A stretch of 64,000 bases of DNA from Trichoderma breve (GCF_028502605.1 NC_079235.1:310001-374000), one strand, 5' to 3'. Numbered from the stretch's first letter, positions 25,001 through 38,500 are shown. Notes: a model not told the origin generated them from the letters alone. A program made the numbers and translations.

Positions 25001-28000
25001 GCTACTTGCAAGTTGCATGTGTGTACATGTATTGTTCAGGTCAGTTGTAGTCTATGCATGCCGTGTGTGCCCTGAGACGTCAACGTATGCAAGCACATGC
25101 AGCACTTCGGTGGCCGTTGGCTGGCATTGCATTGCATTGGACACAGGGCGAAAGAGTCCAGGCGAAGCCAGACCGGGGAGTGGCCGTGAACCTGACAGTC
25201 CCATCACCGACGGCTGTCTGGCCCTCCCTCCCCCCCGTTTCCCTGCTGTAATTACGTATGTACAGCACCAACTACAGAAAGTACGAGTACTCGCAATCTA
25301 TCTGTATGCAAGCACCACATGGGGGGCCCTATATATTAACACGCTTGGGCCGCACGGGTCGGTACGAGCACGGCGGGTGAGCAGGGACGCTACGAGTGCC
25401 CGTGCAGCCGGGGCTATTAGTATTGAAGTGATGTGATTTGAGGCTCGACTCCATCGAAATGCTGTACTGTAGCGGGCGCTGAGACATGCAGAAGCAGCAC
25501 ATTTGCTGTCCTCCAGTATTACGTACTATACCTGTACGAGTACATGTGGCTCTTCTTCAAGAGCATTGGATGCTGCGAGAGGTGTGCAAAAGCTTGGTGG
25601 CACATGGCATGGGGGAAATTCACTTATACAGTATCCATCGCGAGAGAATCAATATATACGAGCGTGTCCTCGTACTGTATCGTACTGTACAGACCCAGCT
25701 CTCCGGGCAACATGCTAGTCTAAGGCAGTAGACGTGCTTGAATCACATTCACATTCACATTGAACCTTGCGGGCCTCTTTTCCCGATACGCCCAGCTTCC
25801 CACTGCATCATCCATCCCCCTCGGGCCTACCACGCCGGACGCGCATGTCATTCGCTGTTTAGCTACCGACTCTGTGTCTATTCTGTCTGTCCTCTTACCA
25901 CGCCCTATCTTAGTATTTTCTTCACTATGCCTGGATAGTAGCAAGTACCGAGTGTTGGTTTAGTCCATGGCTGGCTCACCACATCACCCTCTACGGAGCA
26001 CGAAAACAACGGTGACATGTACCTGGTAGCAGCAGCAGTAGGACCAGCAGATCCTGGTTCGTGACCGGCATTGCCGCAAGTGGTTCCCGAAGAACGACGG
26101 AGCCAACAATATTTTTTCTTTTTTAATTTTCTTTTTTTTTTGTGTGGGTTCAAGATTGTCTGTCGGTGACAAAACGGCCCCCAACATTTGATCTCGACAG
26201 CCCTGGGGTAAATCCCATCCATGTACGTGGAGTTACAGTTCAATGATGATTTTCTAAGACGGAGCAATACATCCATCAACTTGTGCCTGGTTGAGTTTCG
26301 TGTAAGCTTCATGTACGTTGCATTTCATACCTCAGACTCGGTTTCCTATTTCCTTCTTCTTTTTGCGCTGCTTACTTTCCTCGGGTACCAATTGGACAGC
26401 TGTCAATACCTCAAGGTCCATACTTGTACGAGTAGAGCAACTGCCAGCTCACCAGGCACTTCGAAGCCTGTTCCTTGCTCGTGCAGTGCGCAGTCATCTT
26501 GCACATGTCTAGTAGGTATCCAGCCAATGTGACGGTACATACATGTCAGTAGTAGTACCACAGCACAAAACTTGCCTCACGTCTGTCTCATCAAGAAACA
26601 AGAGCCAGACAGATCAATGCCGGAATAGTGCAAACAAACAGAGGCGGCATCATGCATCTGTCCGTGCTTGTGACGGCGTTCTGCGTCTTGCCGCTTCTTC
26701 CCCTTCCTCCCCCTCCCTCTTGTTACTCGTCCTGTAGCCCTTTAAATTGGCCCATCAAGTGAAATCATGCCTTCATGTACCAACATGTCAATACTCTCCT
26801 CGTACTGCGTGTACTCGTACTCCTTGTAGCTGGGATCCAGTAGTATCCCCAATTGCCCCAAATATTGATGAATGGGGGCACGCAGAGTATGAGTACGAGT
26901 ACTACGGTGTACCTGCCGGGCATCCATGGATCACCGCGACATGGTGTCATTGCCAGGTACGGGTACATGCACTGTACCCTTCCTTTCCTTCCCCAGCCCT
27001 GTGGCCTCCTTTCCGACGTTGGCAGGACAGGACTCGTGGTTGTTGCAGGTACCTCGCCAAGGTTCAATGGCTCCATCTCTACTCCAGCCAGCCAGAGAGC
27101 CAGTCAGTTCTCATTCTTGTGCTCTCTCTACATGTAATATCAATATCAATGCTGTCGTCGTGTAAGAGCCCTGGCATGGGGAGCATTCACACATTTTACA
27201 CCAGCACAGTACGGAGTACAGCACAAGTACAAGCACCATGGCCTTGGATACTGCGGCAGACCGGGGTATCATCGTCGTCGCAAAGCCTCGTCACACACGA
27301 GACATTGACCACACCAGACACTCGATCTTTGTCTCTCTGCTGCTACCTGGACATGCCCAGCCAAGACCAAGACATGCATATGCCTGCAGCGGCACTACGG
27401 AGTCGAACCCGAGCGGATCATACAAGTCCCACTGCTGGGCCATGTTTCTTTCCTTGCTGCTTCTTTCTTCATGCTGTCTGTCTTCAGCCTTTTTCATCTC
27501 AATCTTGTTTGCTAACGTGGTGCAGGGCCAGGGTACAGGTACTAACTACATGTACATGTAATTCAACCGCTCCGGAACCTCTTCTCCTTCAATGATGTTG
27601 ATGGAGCTCTCTCCTGCATTGGGTCCCTTTGCACGGAGCACCACATGGTACATGTGCCTGTCTGCCATAAAGACCTTCCTCCTCGACGTCCCGCGTACTA
27701 TGTGCATGTATTGGCACAAGTATGTGCATGTATGTATTACGGGCATGTATGTACGAGTACGAGTAGCAACATTGAAAGCTCAACTTGCAAGGGACCTGTG
27801 CCTCCAGCCAGCCACCTGACGGCTGGGCCTCCCAGGATATTCCCTCCATCTCATGCTGCTGTACCCGTACTATGAGCGCCTCCAACACGATGGCCGGGAT
27901 TGTCCCGCAAGACGGCCATCGTCACCTCTGGCTGCTAGCACGCATCACGACTAGCCTACCCGCAGGTCTTTTGCCTGGACTCTTCTTGGCCCTTGTCCCT

Positions 28001-30402
28001 AGGCCTACAGTAGGTGCAAAATCATAAACTTGGTTGGGAGCCTTCGGTCCGCGCTCAACTGATTCTCCGTCAACCGCCATGCCCTTTTCTCACCGTCCTT
28101 TGGGCCACAGCGGGCATGGGTGCCCTGATGGCCCTTCACCTTGTCCACTCCGGGACCAGATCGCCCTCCCAGCCCCGGGAGCCAAGAAAGTCTCTTTTTT
28201 GCCTCCAGTCTGGTGATGGGATGGGCTCGGGAGTTGGACAAACTGCTAGTGATTTTCCCGCTTGTATGTAACTCTCCAGTTCTGTTCCTGCAGCCCTGAC
28301 GCGCACCAATAAGCCTGGGCCGCGTCTCCGTCAACCGCTGTGCTGTGCCTGTGTCTTGCAAGGACATACGAACATTCTATGCCTTGGTCCCCGTTTGCAT
28401 AGGGCACCCAGGCCGTACATCCTGACCTGGGTCCCAGGACTTGGAACGAGATACTGCATACATGTACGAGTCCTGGGTGAATGAACCACTCACACGCGCA
28501 CACACACATGTACACACGCACACAAGGCTCCATGGAGTCCTAGACTTGATTTGACCCCCATCATATCGCTTTGAGTTCCATGTTCAATGTTTGATTCATG
28601 CCCTTGGGTCATCCCGAACCCTGCTTGCCTATGTCCATTGTACCTGTATTTGCCCGAACTCGAACAGCGTCTTTGCCCATGTATTCGTTTTGCTCCGACG
28701 CCGACAGGACTTACATGGGATAGACAACAGGTAGTTTTTGCGACGACAAGACACACACACGTAGTAACATTGAACTTTCATTGTACGGAGCAAAGTAGAG
28801 CTCGCCTCCATATTCTCAGCCCTCAAGCCCTGTTCCCGCCCCGGGGGTTGTCGCCCGCTGTGTGATCGCCTCCCAGCTTGAGCTTCCAATGCCAGGGGGC
28901 CCGACGCGCTTCAACGTCGCAACCCGTCTGCGTCTGCAACATGTGCCATTATGTACTTATAAGCCGGGTGTCGCTGTGATAATCCTTTTGTCGTCTTTTC
29001 CCGCCGCCACTCCCTAGCTCACGGATGCCTAAGCACGGTTAAAGACATCAATCAATCTGTTAACACATTTGATCGCCAGTTGACATTTGATATCTTGACA
29101 ATCTAAGATAGAGCAAGGCTCGCTCCGCCGAAGCGGGACAAGACACACACATATGCAGTTGGTCGGTGGCCGAAATTGAGCATCCCAGTCCAGTCCAGTC
29201 CAGTCCACAGTCCACAGCACCATCACAAACGAAGCATCACTCTCCGTTCTTTGACATCATTTGTTGGCCTACCTTCTTTTTTCTTCATTGAGACTCAATT
29301 GCAGGCAGCCACTTGCCAGAAGCTCAGGCTCGCTCGATATTAGAACACCCAGAGAGAGACATAAGGCAGCGGACAGGAACAAAGAGCCGTCTGCTTTTGG
29401 TTAAATTGAATCGAGGCTTTCCCCGCTCCCTGCTTGAGCCTCACTTCAATTTTGTTGTCCGGGCCCTCTCGTTGAATTTCTACCCACCGCTCCGCATCTT
29501 TTTCTGCTTTCCCCAACCTTTGTCTCTCTCTCACCATCTCTCTCTTTGTTGAGCCCTCGCTATTTGCTCACTTAATCAACAACAACTCCCTCTCGCTCTG
29601 CATCTTGCATCCAGTCGTTGGTTGTTGGTTCGCAGCATCATTTGCTTTGCTCTCTTTGTTAACAGCATCACCACCTCGAACCCAGACTTCCAGTCCCTGC
29701 AAAAAACGGGACAGCCGAAGCTCGCTAATCTGCCGGCCTGGACTGCTAAGAACCCGCCCCCGGAGAGCCCCAGCAGCAGCGTGCCAGAGCGCTAAGCAGG
29801 GCCCCAAAACAGCGGCCCACCTTCCGCCAGCGCACCACACAGGTACCGCATAGCACACAGCAGGTACCACGCCTGGCCTTGTCCAGCACCTGCACGCAGC
29901 TCAGGTACCGGTACATGGACGCCCGCTCGACCAGGTGCCCGCATACATGTACATGCACTGGTCTGGTCCCCTTGCCCTGGCCTGCACTTGCACTTGCACT
30001 TGACCAAGTGTCGCTGCACTCATCTTCTCCAGTGCTAATATCTAACCGCTGCTACCGCCGCTAACTGGAAAAAATACATCCATTTGATCCATCCATAATA
30101 ATAGTAGAGAGCACAAAGAAGAAAGAAGGGAAAAGAGAAAGAAGAGAAAAAGATTATTAGCTTGGTGCTGCGCCCTTTTCTTCTCCTTTGGTTTCCCTCT
30201 CGCTTCTCCCTCTCTTGCGCTCTGCTACAGCATCCCACGGCGCCTGTCGCCCACTAACAGCCGCTGAAGCTGTCGCTAACCCGCTGGAGTGCCGCCAACA
30301 GCAGCCCAGCAGCTCGCCATCCAACCATCGAAATTCGTCTCGCCATCGACCTCTGCTCTCCCCCATTCTTTTTTCTCACACAACTTGCCCACTCCGGAGG
30401 CA

Positions 30403-32678
30403 ATGTTTCAGCCTCAACCCACGCCCTACTCCGCCTCGTCCTTTGCTTCCTATCCGTATGGCTTAGGCGCCGCCCACAGCCTCGATTTCTTGTTCCCCAC
30501 GGGCGGAGCAGCAGGCATAGCAGCTGGAGGAGCAGCTGGAGGAATAGCTGGAGGAGCTGGAGTTGGAGCTTCAGCCGGAGTTGGAGCTGGAGCTGGCCCT
30601 GGAAGCGCTCTCGGGCCAGCATCTTGCGGTGCTCTCTACAATCCATACAGCTCCCCGTCTCCGCATTCACAGTTGCAGCACCACCATCATCAGCCTCTGC
30701 CCCAGCGGCGGCGACTCAATCGATCCGGCAGTCCAATCATCAAGATGGAGGAGCAGGACTCGGGGCTGCACGACATGGCCGCGCAGCAGGCGGCGGCCGA
30801 GCGATTCCAGCCGGGCCTCGAGGTGCGTCTTTCTTCTCTCTGCTGGCCTGGCACACAAGATGGATCATGGCCAGCGCTTCCCAATCCCTACGGAGTTTGC
30901 TCTGCTCTTGTCTCTACCTTTTGTCGTTTCTCCCCGCTTTATAAGACAAAAGAGCGCAACTAACGCTTTTGATGCTGTCAACAGGGACCGTTTGTCGGCG
31001 AAAAGACCCCGAGCGATGCCATCACCCAAGAATACGCAAAGGCCGACCCTGTCTACATCGAAAAGACCATCGTTTGTCTCCCCCTCCCCTTCGATAGAAT
31101 AGATACATGGCGAACATCATTGAGCTATGGAAACACGACTTGGGAAAAAGAAGAATAGGAAACAGAAAGAGGAAACGTTGAACATCGATGCTAATCTGCT
31201 TCTTTCCCCGCCGCAGGCTCTACCACAGACATACTCCCACTACCGCCAGATCAAGGGCGATGGAAACTGCGGGTGGCGCGGTAAGTTTGCTGCACCAGTC
31301 TTGGGCTCTACGGCATGTGCAAAGCTAACGACAGGCCATTGTCTCTACAGCAATTGCATTTGCATACTACGAAAAGCTCATCGATCTCGGAGACCAAGGC
31401 CAGATCGAGGGCGAGGTGGCTCGTCTCATGAGCCTCGGCCACATGATCTCCAACATCGGCCGCTACGAATATCACGAAGATTTCGCCGAAGAGGCGCACA
31501 ACCTGCTGCGGGACATTGCTGCCAACATAGCAAACCCGGGCCTGGCTCGAGTGATTTTGCTTCAGCGCTTCAACGACGCCACCATCGAGGCCAACATCAT
31601 CTACTACTTCCGCATACTATCCGCCACCTCCCTCAAGGCGAATGCAGCCACCTACGACGACTTTGCTGCTGACTTCGGCGGCATTGCAAACTACTGCTCG
31701 CAGGCCATCGACATCGTTAACCGCGAGATTGAGCACCTCGGCATCATTGGCCTGGCCAACCTGTTGCTCAAGCCAATCGACTTTGTCCTGGAAATCGCAT
31801 ACCTAGACCGCAGCCCCGGAAACCAAGTCAACCGCTACCGATTCCCAGAAGAGGCCAACCAGCAAGACACGGTCACTCTCGGGCCCACGCTCTATCTGCT
31901 ATACCGTCCTGACCACTACGACATTCTCTACCGAGCACCACCCGTCCAGGCTCCCGCTCCGCCAGCCATACCTGTCTCCGTTCCTGCGCCTTCTGGCCCT
32001 GCCGATTTACAGATCCACCGGGTGGACGGCTTCACGAACAACCTCACAATCAGCTCAACACCTTTCACGGGTAACATGGGTCTTCTTGCCACGCTGCCTA
32101 CCTTCGGCATGAACTCGTTGGACTCGCTGGGTCAATTGGGCGTGAGCATGGGCGGATTGGGTCAGTTGAACGTGAGCGGCATGCCTCCTTTGACGTCACC
32201 GCCGGCGGCGGCCAGCCCTGTTGGCGAAGCCTTTGTGCCGCCGCAGCAGCAGTCCGTCCCCTGGGAGCCACAGTATCCCGAGGTGTCACAGCAGCAGCCA
32301 CCACCACCGTCCACGCTCCCTCCCTCTTCTGCGGCGGCGGTTAGCCCCATGACTCCGAGCGCCTCAATGACGCCTAGCCCTACCACGAGGAGTAGTAGTA
32401 TCAGCAGCCTTCTCCCTTCGAACCCTCCGGCACAGCCTGTAACTTCCCCGTCGGGATACCACATACGTTTCAGCCCCGTCCAGCTGGAGTATGAAGAGAG
32501 CAACCGCAGTGGTATCCGGGAGCCTGTCTTTCAAACGACTCAGAGCACCACGTTCAAGAACAGCGTATGGAACAGAGCACACTACGGAAATCCCGATTTT
32601 CACCCCGAAGAGTACGTTCCGGATGAGGAGCAGTGGGAGAGGCGTGGTGGTCGCGCAAAGGCGAGGAGCAGCTCGTGA
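30403..32678 (+). CDS. Otubain-type deubiquitinase (peptidase family C65)
   Basis: Cysteine protease expected to remove ubiquitin from substrates, OTU/otubain class. Exons 30403-30822, 30985-31071, 31217-31280 and 31351-32678 give 632 residues. The start at 30403 is the first ATG; the frame upstream lacks one. A low-complexity N-terminus rich in Gly/Ala (residues 40-75), then His and Gln, precedes the catalytic domain. The motif KGDGNCGWRAIAF includes D184 and C187 of the active site. RPDHYDILY supplies H379. Conserved otubain segments DPVYIEKT and LPQTYSHYR lie just before the Cys. The C-terminal 250 residues are Pro/Ser/Gln-rich and probably disordered. Intron 2 uses a GTTTGT donor, less common but needed for the conserved junction KTI-ALPQTY. 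Confidence 0.93.
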
Positions 32679-35600
32679 AGCCGGCCATGATTACCCGATA
32701 GAGGCACCAAGTGTGCCCACGTCCTTTGATGTATAGGCGAAGGTGATGAGCTGAAGAGAGAAGGAAAGAGAGATTGATGTGGTTAAGAACCCGAAGAACC
32801 TTGGGTGGGTTGAACGTCATGGTTTTTCCTCATCGCCTTCGTCTACATGGGCGGAAGGCGTGCGTTTTATTGCGAGGATCGATGTGCTTCTTTGCATTGT
32901 TTTGGCCGGCATGGTGTCTTTTCCCCGCTTACTCATTGGGTTCAGCTTTGTCTGCTAAACGCATTTCTTAATGGTGAGCGACTCAACGAGGTTGACACAG
33001 AAGATGAGAGCCAGAGACAGAGGCTAAAGTTTGTTGAGCATTTTACCCAGTTACAGAAGGGTTTTATGAGTCGTCAAGGTCTGTTGTTTGTACCAGCGTT
33101 TTCTCTTTTTCTTTCTTTCTTTCTTCTTCTTTCTAGTTGTCTCCTTTCTTCTTGTTTCCTTTTCTTCCCTCAACTGTTTCTTCTTCATCTGGTTTAGTGG
33201 AGTCTTTGGGTGGTGTACACTGTGGTGGGCGACTTGGTGGAGGCTTAAGATTCTTTTGATATGGATATTATGATACGTCATAGCACCGGCGTTTTTGGGG
33301 GGTCAATGCAGGCGGAAAACTTAATAATTGCAACAATTGTTGAATCTGATTAGCGATGGTCGTGTGTGGTCTGTGTCTGTGTCTCTTTGTCTGTGATGTG
33401 ATGACGGATTGCTGATGTTGCAACCATGTGAGTGATCATGTGGTGTCGAGGTTGCGTGGTATCAGACTCGGGACTGTTTCGTGGTGAGCAGAGCACTGAC
33501 GGAAAATGCATTCCATCTATGCAACGATCCACCGCTCCGACTTGGGGTTTGTGGTGGTTTGACGTCGAGTCTGACTGACGGTGATTATTAGATGGCGTAT
33601 GCACATGTAGGTGTCATATCATGTCATGTCATGCGTGAGGTTTGATGCCAAGGCGGCGTATCCGGACTTGCGTTGGCGTGAGAGTATGTACGTGATGTGG
33701 CATTGCATTCTCTTGCTTATTCTTGATGTGTGATGTGTGATGTGTGAGGAGGATCGCCATTGGGGTTGTTTGTGTCGTCGTTGCATGGAGATGGAGACGG
33801 AGGGGAGTATCGGGTAAGAGGCAATGCGTAGGAAACCAGAGTTTGACGAATCGTATTAGCTCAGAAAAGTAGATTCTCGACATTGTGATTTCTTTCTTTC
33901 TTTCTTTGTACTAGTAGTATTTGACTTCCTTTGGTAATATTCCGTTAGGTTACAGTGTAGGGGTATGGAAAACGGGTGCCTGGACAAAGACCAAGACCCA
34001 ATGCATGGAAGCAGTGCATGGTAGTATTTTCTCTTCCGGCCTTTTGTTTATGTACTCGTGATCTGTTCTGCACTTGCAGCTCTGTCTTATGTGCATAATG
34101 TCTGTCTTTTACTCGGCTCTTTTTTTTTTTTGCGAGCTTCTTGATTGAGAGGGAGAGTGGGTTTTGCTGTTGTTTAGTGCCGTGTGGAGAGCGTATGGAA
34201 TATCGTGAGTCTGGAGGATTTTTTGTACGATTTGGAGCTAACGGAGATTTTTTTTTCTCAAATGGGCTTGTGTAGATGGGGTCTATGACTATTTGCTTTG
34301 TGAATGAATTGTTAGTGTTACATCGTTTGAGGCGTATAAGCGGATATGTCGATGCCGTTGTTTGGCGAGGTGCTTCTTTTGGTTTGGCTGGATATGTATG
34401 TATGCAGCGACTTAGACAGGTGAAGTCTTCATTCTTTGCTGCAGTAGCAACAGTAAGACGAGATGCAGGGCCCCTGACTACATGTACTGCGGGCATATCA
34501 CATGTTGTGTCCATGCATGTTTTAGATGTACGGACGGAGTAGCGGATAGAGAAGTGCGAAAGACAGCTAGGAGGATGAGGTGTGATGTGAAGTTTGTGCT
34601 TGCATGTGTCGATTACGGACAGTTGGCCGCATGTTGGAGATGGTTTGACATTGGCCGGAAGCATAGAGAGTTTGGTGGAGGATTCTGTGAGTACAGGTAT
34701 GTGATTTGATATCAGATGTTGGATGCATTAGCACGTGCTTGGCTCTTTGGGGTTGTGAGATGAACCAACTGGTAAAGAGAGCTTCAACGAATGAAATCAA
34801 TTTTCATATTGTTGGCTGCTGATTTTCCAATCCTGTCTTTTTTCTTCTTCGGCATATGACAGATCCGCTAAGCCATGCGACAAGCGTGGTGACAGATTTG
34901 TGACTAAGGGGCGGGAAGGATTCAGATGGATCAAGTGTGACGATGCAGCGCGATGGAGTTCGTTGGTTTGAAGACAAGACACGAGGCAGAGAATGAACCA
35001 GGGGGGTGGATCTAGTTGTGCATCGGGGGGACTGGCGATTTAGGCAAGATGCGGCGAGTCTTGTGGGTATACTGTGATGAGAAGAGAAAGAAAGTGAATG
35101 ATGATGATGATGGGGTTGATGAAGAAGGGTTGTGTCGAGAGTCTGTGTGTCGAGTTGTTGTTGATGGGTTGCGTGTAATCGCATCGTGTGAGAGTCTGGG
35201 CGCTTATGAGCACGAATAGCCGCAATGCAACACGCAACTTTGACAAATTATTAACCATTATTAATTCATCCATTCAGCTGAACAAAGGGAAAAAAGAAGA
35301 CAAGAGTTACGTAGAGACAGCTAAAAATAACAAAAGAAGAGAGACAAGGACGAAATAGGCAGTTTTCCCCCGACCACACGGAGGGCTGTCAATCTGCAAG
35401 CTGCGTGTTGGGCGTGTATGCCGTTGGTTCGTTGGGTTGCTTGGCCAATTCTGCCTGCATCTTTTTTTCCCATTGGATCATACATATCCCGATGCTGATA
35501 GGTGACCGTGACGGGCCTTTTTTTTCTCCCCCCCTGTCGGCTGGATTATGAGCTCGAAATTGAGAGGCTTGGGATTGATTGGGTTTTTATCGATTGATTT

Positions 35601-36792
35601 CTGTTATCGTCTTACTCTTTTTCTTCCTTTTCTTCTTCTTTACATTCCAATTGTGTTGGTTTCCCTCCTTCTTCTACTTGGACGACAGTGACTGACTGAT
35701 TTGCCTTTTATTAGTATTGATCTTCTACTTTACTTATCAGCCAGCCAATCCTTCTTCCTCCACCATCTCCTCTCTTCCCGTGTCCCTCGACTCATGTGAA
35801 TTCGATTCATCACATTCTGGGCACATTCGATAGCCGTCTCGCCCCCCCTTCTTGGCGTCAACGGCGATTGGCCACGTGGAGTTCCTTCCATTAAACCTTC
35901 CAGACCAATCCAATCCTACGCTCCTGTTTCTTCCAGTCCATCTCGCAGCTTTTCAATTGCTAATCAAACCCATCGATTCTATTCTTAGCCCAAAGCTGCC
36001 GCACTGTTTGGAAATTAGTGGCTGGCAGTTCTCATTTCATTTCATTTTAATAACTTCATTCCAATAAGAAAGAAGAAAAAGAAAAGAAGAACGGGAAGGA
36101 AAGTGCCCGTTCCAATTTACACCGGAAATTCCGGCCTCGCTCCAGGCCCTGGTTGTACAAGTTCGACAGCAAGTACAGGGATTGGGCCTTGGAACTACTG
36201 TACTCTCTCTTCAGCTCGCTTGACAATCAATCACATCACCTGACGGCCTTTTTTCATTCAGTTCAGAGTCTAGCTGTTTGCCACGTGGGGGCCATTTCTT
36301 CTTCTATTCAAATCTCTCAAGATAGAGGGGGGAGAGAAAAAAGACAAAGCGGCGTTTTTTTGCTGCTATAGCAATCACCGGAATTCCATCTGCAGGAACG
36401 AAAATCACGGGAGAAAAAAGAAACCGACAGAAGGATTAAAGAACAAATGACACATGACACTTGCTAGACGGCTCGCGGCTCCAGGTTTTGTCTAAATTAG
36501 GGTGGGTGGAAGCGACGCCGCGGCGGTCCACATCAATACGACTCTAATTGCAGCTCAGTTTACGTCCAGCCGGTTCTACATTGAAGACGGCATAAACAAC
36601 CCAAAGGGGTAAAAAGCTAAAAAGAAAAAGCAGCGAGCCAGGGAGAAAACCAATTAGGAACAGTGGCCTCTGATTACGATTCTGGAGAAAAGGCGGCTGG
36701 AAAGCATTGTGTTGGGAGTGAATTGAGATCCGAATCTTGCTGAGAGCACACACAACTGGTGAATATCAGTTAGTTCCATCGACTGATTGATA
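32679..36792. other. Four-kilobase gene-free region
   Basis: No convincing gene. Long minus-strand frames near 33945-34664 are composed of simple-sequence codons and have no family features. A TGATGTG unit is repeated three times at 33724-33744. CACGTG E-box palindromes lie at 35873-35878 and 36282-36287, upstream of the methyltransferase gene. The 35300-36500 part is rich in T and A runs and CT stretches, suited to promoter and leader sequence. Confidence 0.5.
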
Positions 36793-38187
36793 ATGGCGGT
36801 GGAAAGTATCCCGCCTGCTGGCAAGTCTGTCATCATAGACGATGACTATGAACAACGTGAAAAGCACAATGATCATGATGCTGCTGCAGAGACAGACGAA
36901 GAAGAAGAAGAAGAAGAAGAAGACGGAGAAGAGCACGAACATGAAGACGAGGAAGACGGAGAAGGAGAGGAAGAAGACCACGACGACGAAGACGACGCAA
37001 CGGCCAGCGACTCCAACTCCAACTACTCGTCCGCCTCGGAAGACGCCCTCCCGCCGATCCACGAGTACGGCCACGTCTACCACGGCTCGGGCCGCATGGT
37101 GACGCCCAACGACCCGTGCGAGAACCAACGCCAGGCCTACCAGCACGAGCTCTTCACGCTGTGCCTCGGCGGCGCCCTGACCTTTACCAAGCTGCCGCTG
37201 GAACACCTGAGCCCGGACAGTCCGCGCTTCCATATTCTTGATGTTGGTTGTGGTGGTGGCCACTGGGGCATGGAGATGGCCCAGAGCAACCCGCTGGTCG
37301 ACGTGCTGGGCATCGAGCTGAGCAGCGCCAACCTACCCAAAGAAGTGCCGCCCAACCTAACCTTTGAGATTGCCGATGCCGCCGAGGACTGGCCGCCGCG
37401 CCTCTACGACTTTATTCATCTGCGCAACCTGGTGGGAGGCGGTATTCGGGACTGGCGCCGCCTCATTGTCCAGGCCTTTGACCACCTCAAGCCGGGGGGC
37501 CAGCTCGAGTTCACAGAGGTCACGCCGCTCTTCTTCGGCGTCGACCCGGACCCCACGTCCGAGTCGTCCGACGACGCCGACACCGACACCGACACCGACG
37601 CCGAGACGGACCAACAGCAGGCGGAGACGGAGCAGCGGCCCCGGGCGGCCCTCGGCGCGGCGACGATCGAGTACGGCGCCGTGTTCGCCGAGATTGCCGC
37701 CGCGCAGGGCATCGACTTTGACCCTACGCCAAAGGTGAGGCCGTGGCTGCGCGAGCTGGGCGCCGAGAGCGTGCGCGAGCGGTCCGACTGGATGCCGGTG
37801 CGGAACTGGGCTCGGGATCCTGTGGTGAGGAAGAAGGGCGAGATTCTATACAAGATGCTCGAGACGGGTGAGTTCATGTTGTTCTTCTTGCGATGAGTGC
37901 TTTCTTCAAGAGGTTGTTTCTGACGCTGTTATTCCTTCAGGCTGTAACCATTGGACGCTGAGAATGTTTGGCCTCGCTGGCTGGGAGGAAGCAAAGACAC
38001 GCGAACTGCTGGACAGGGTGATGAAAGAATATGACGATCCGTTCCTCAGGAGTTGCATCAAAGTGTATGTGTACCGTATGTCTTTTGCTTTGCTTGACGC
38101 TGACACTTTCATGATAGAACATTTATATCGGCGAGAAAGCCCGGCGGCAAAAGTACCAAGACGAAGAACGTGGAAAAGACACAATGA
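36793..38187 (+). CDS. SAM-dependent methyltransferase with an acidic N-terminus
   Basis: Class I methyltransferase of the kind common in filamentous fungi (LaeA-like/TAM group), substrate unknown. Exons 36793-37867, 37941-38064 and 38118-38187 give 422 residues. Motif I, the SAM-binding loop, is ILDVGCGGGHWGMEM at 148-162. DVLGIELSSANLP and FIHLRNLVGGGIRDW follow, then LKPGGQLEFTEV (motif post-I/III region). Residues 33-68 are an almost pure Glu/Asp/His tract encoded by GAA repeats. A second Asp/Thr run (DTDTDTDAETD) interrupts the fold, unusual for the family. The last exon is inferred from a GTATGT donor; it ends VTFISARKPGGKSTK, like the C-terminal strand of relatives. Without that splice the frame would run to 38305. 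Confidence 0.85.
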
Positions 38188-38500
38188 ACGGCCTCTGCGA
38201 ATCAAGAAACATCCAGACGATATATATATATACCCCCTTCTTGTCTCTCGAGCGATTCTCAGCAAACCAAGAGCGCCAAAGAAGAAAAAGGGACAAGGGA
38301 AATAATGACAAAGCACGCAGAAAGGACACTCTGCCGCACTGCTATTCAACTACTGATGCCCAAGAAGAGAAAAAGGAAAGGTCTAGCCAAAACCGTCTCC
38401 GTCGCTGGTATTCTACGCATCTTACAATGTTCATAACCATAAGCCATTTACGCAACGCTTCAAAGATTCAACCGCCTCTTGCGCCAGTCCGTCTGCGTTC
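38188..38500. other. Intergenic region, convergent 3' ends
   Basis: About 310 bases between the methyltransferase and the glutamine-synthetase-like gene. Contains ATATATATATA near 38220 and A-rich stretches; probably 3' untranslated sequence of both genes. Confidence 0.5.

Larger units (their letters stand above)
18280..30402. other. Twelve-kilobase gene desert with dispersed short motifs
   Basis: I find no supported gene over 12.1 kb, very long for this window, where genes otherwise occur every 2-3 kb. Open frames are low in complexity or have no family features. The region contains many GTACGAGTAC/GTACTCGTAC and TACGGAG/CTCCGTA words, TACATGTA palindromes, an (AC)n run at 20310-20326 and small tandem repeats. 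An open segment lacking a start lies at 18335-18592 just after CSN2. The last kilobase (about 29400-30400) looks like promoter and leader of the otubain gene. No tRNA, rRNA or transposon terminal repeats could be recognised by eye. Confidence 0.55.

Noticed and set aside
27395..27420. GAGTCGAACCCGAGC resembling a tRNA T-arm
   Set aside because: Only two or three stem pairs form and no other arms are present.
26747..27595. 282-codon plus-strand frame
   Set aside because: Ser/Cys/Thr-rich translation of repeated TACGAGTAC-type DNA with no conserved segments.
33945..34664. 239-codon minus-strand frame
   Set aside because: Low-complexity Lys/Ser/Thr/Pro composition, lies in a simple-sequence area and shows no motifs.
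37868..38305. Longer read-through end for the methyltransferase
   Set aside because: The read-through tail is basic low-complexity sequence (PKKKKGQGK); splicing at 38065-38117 gives a family-like C-terminus.
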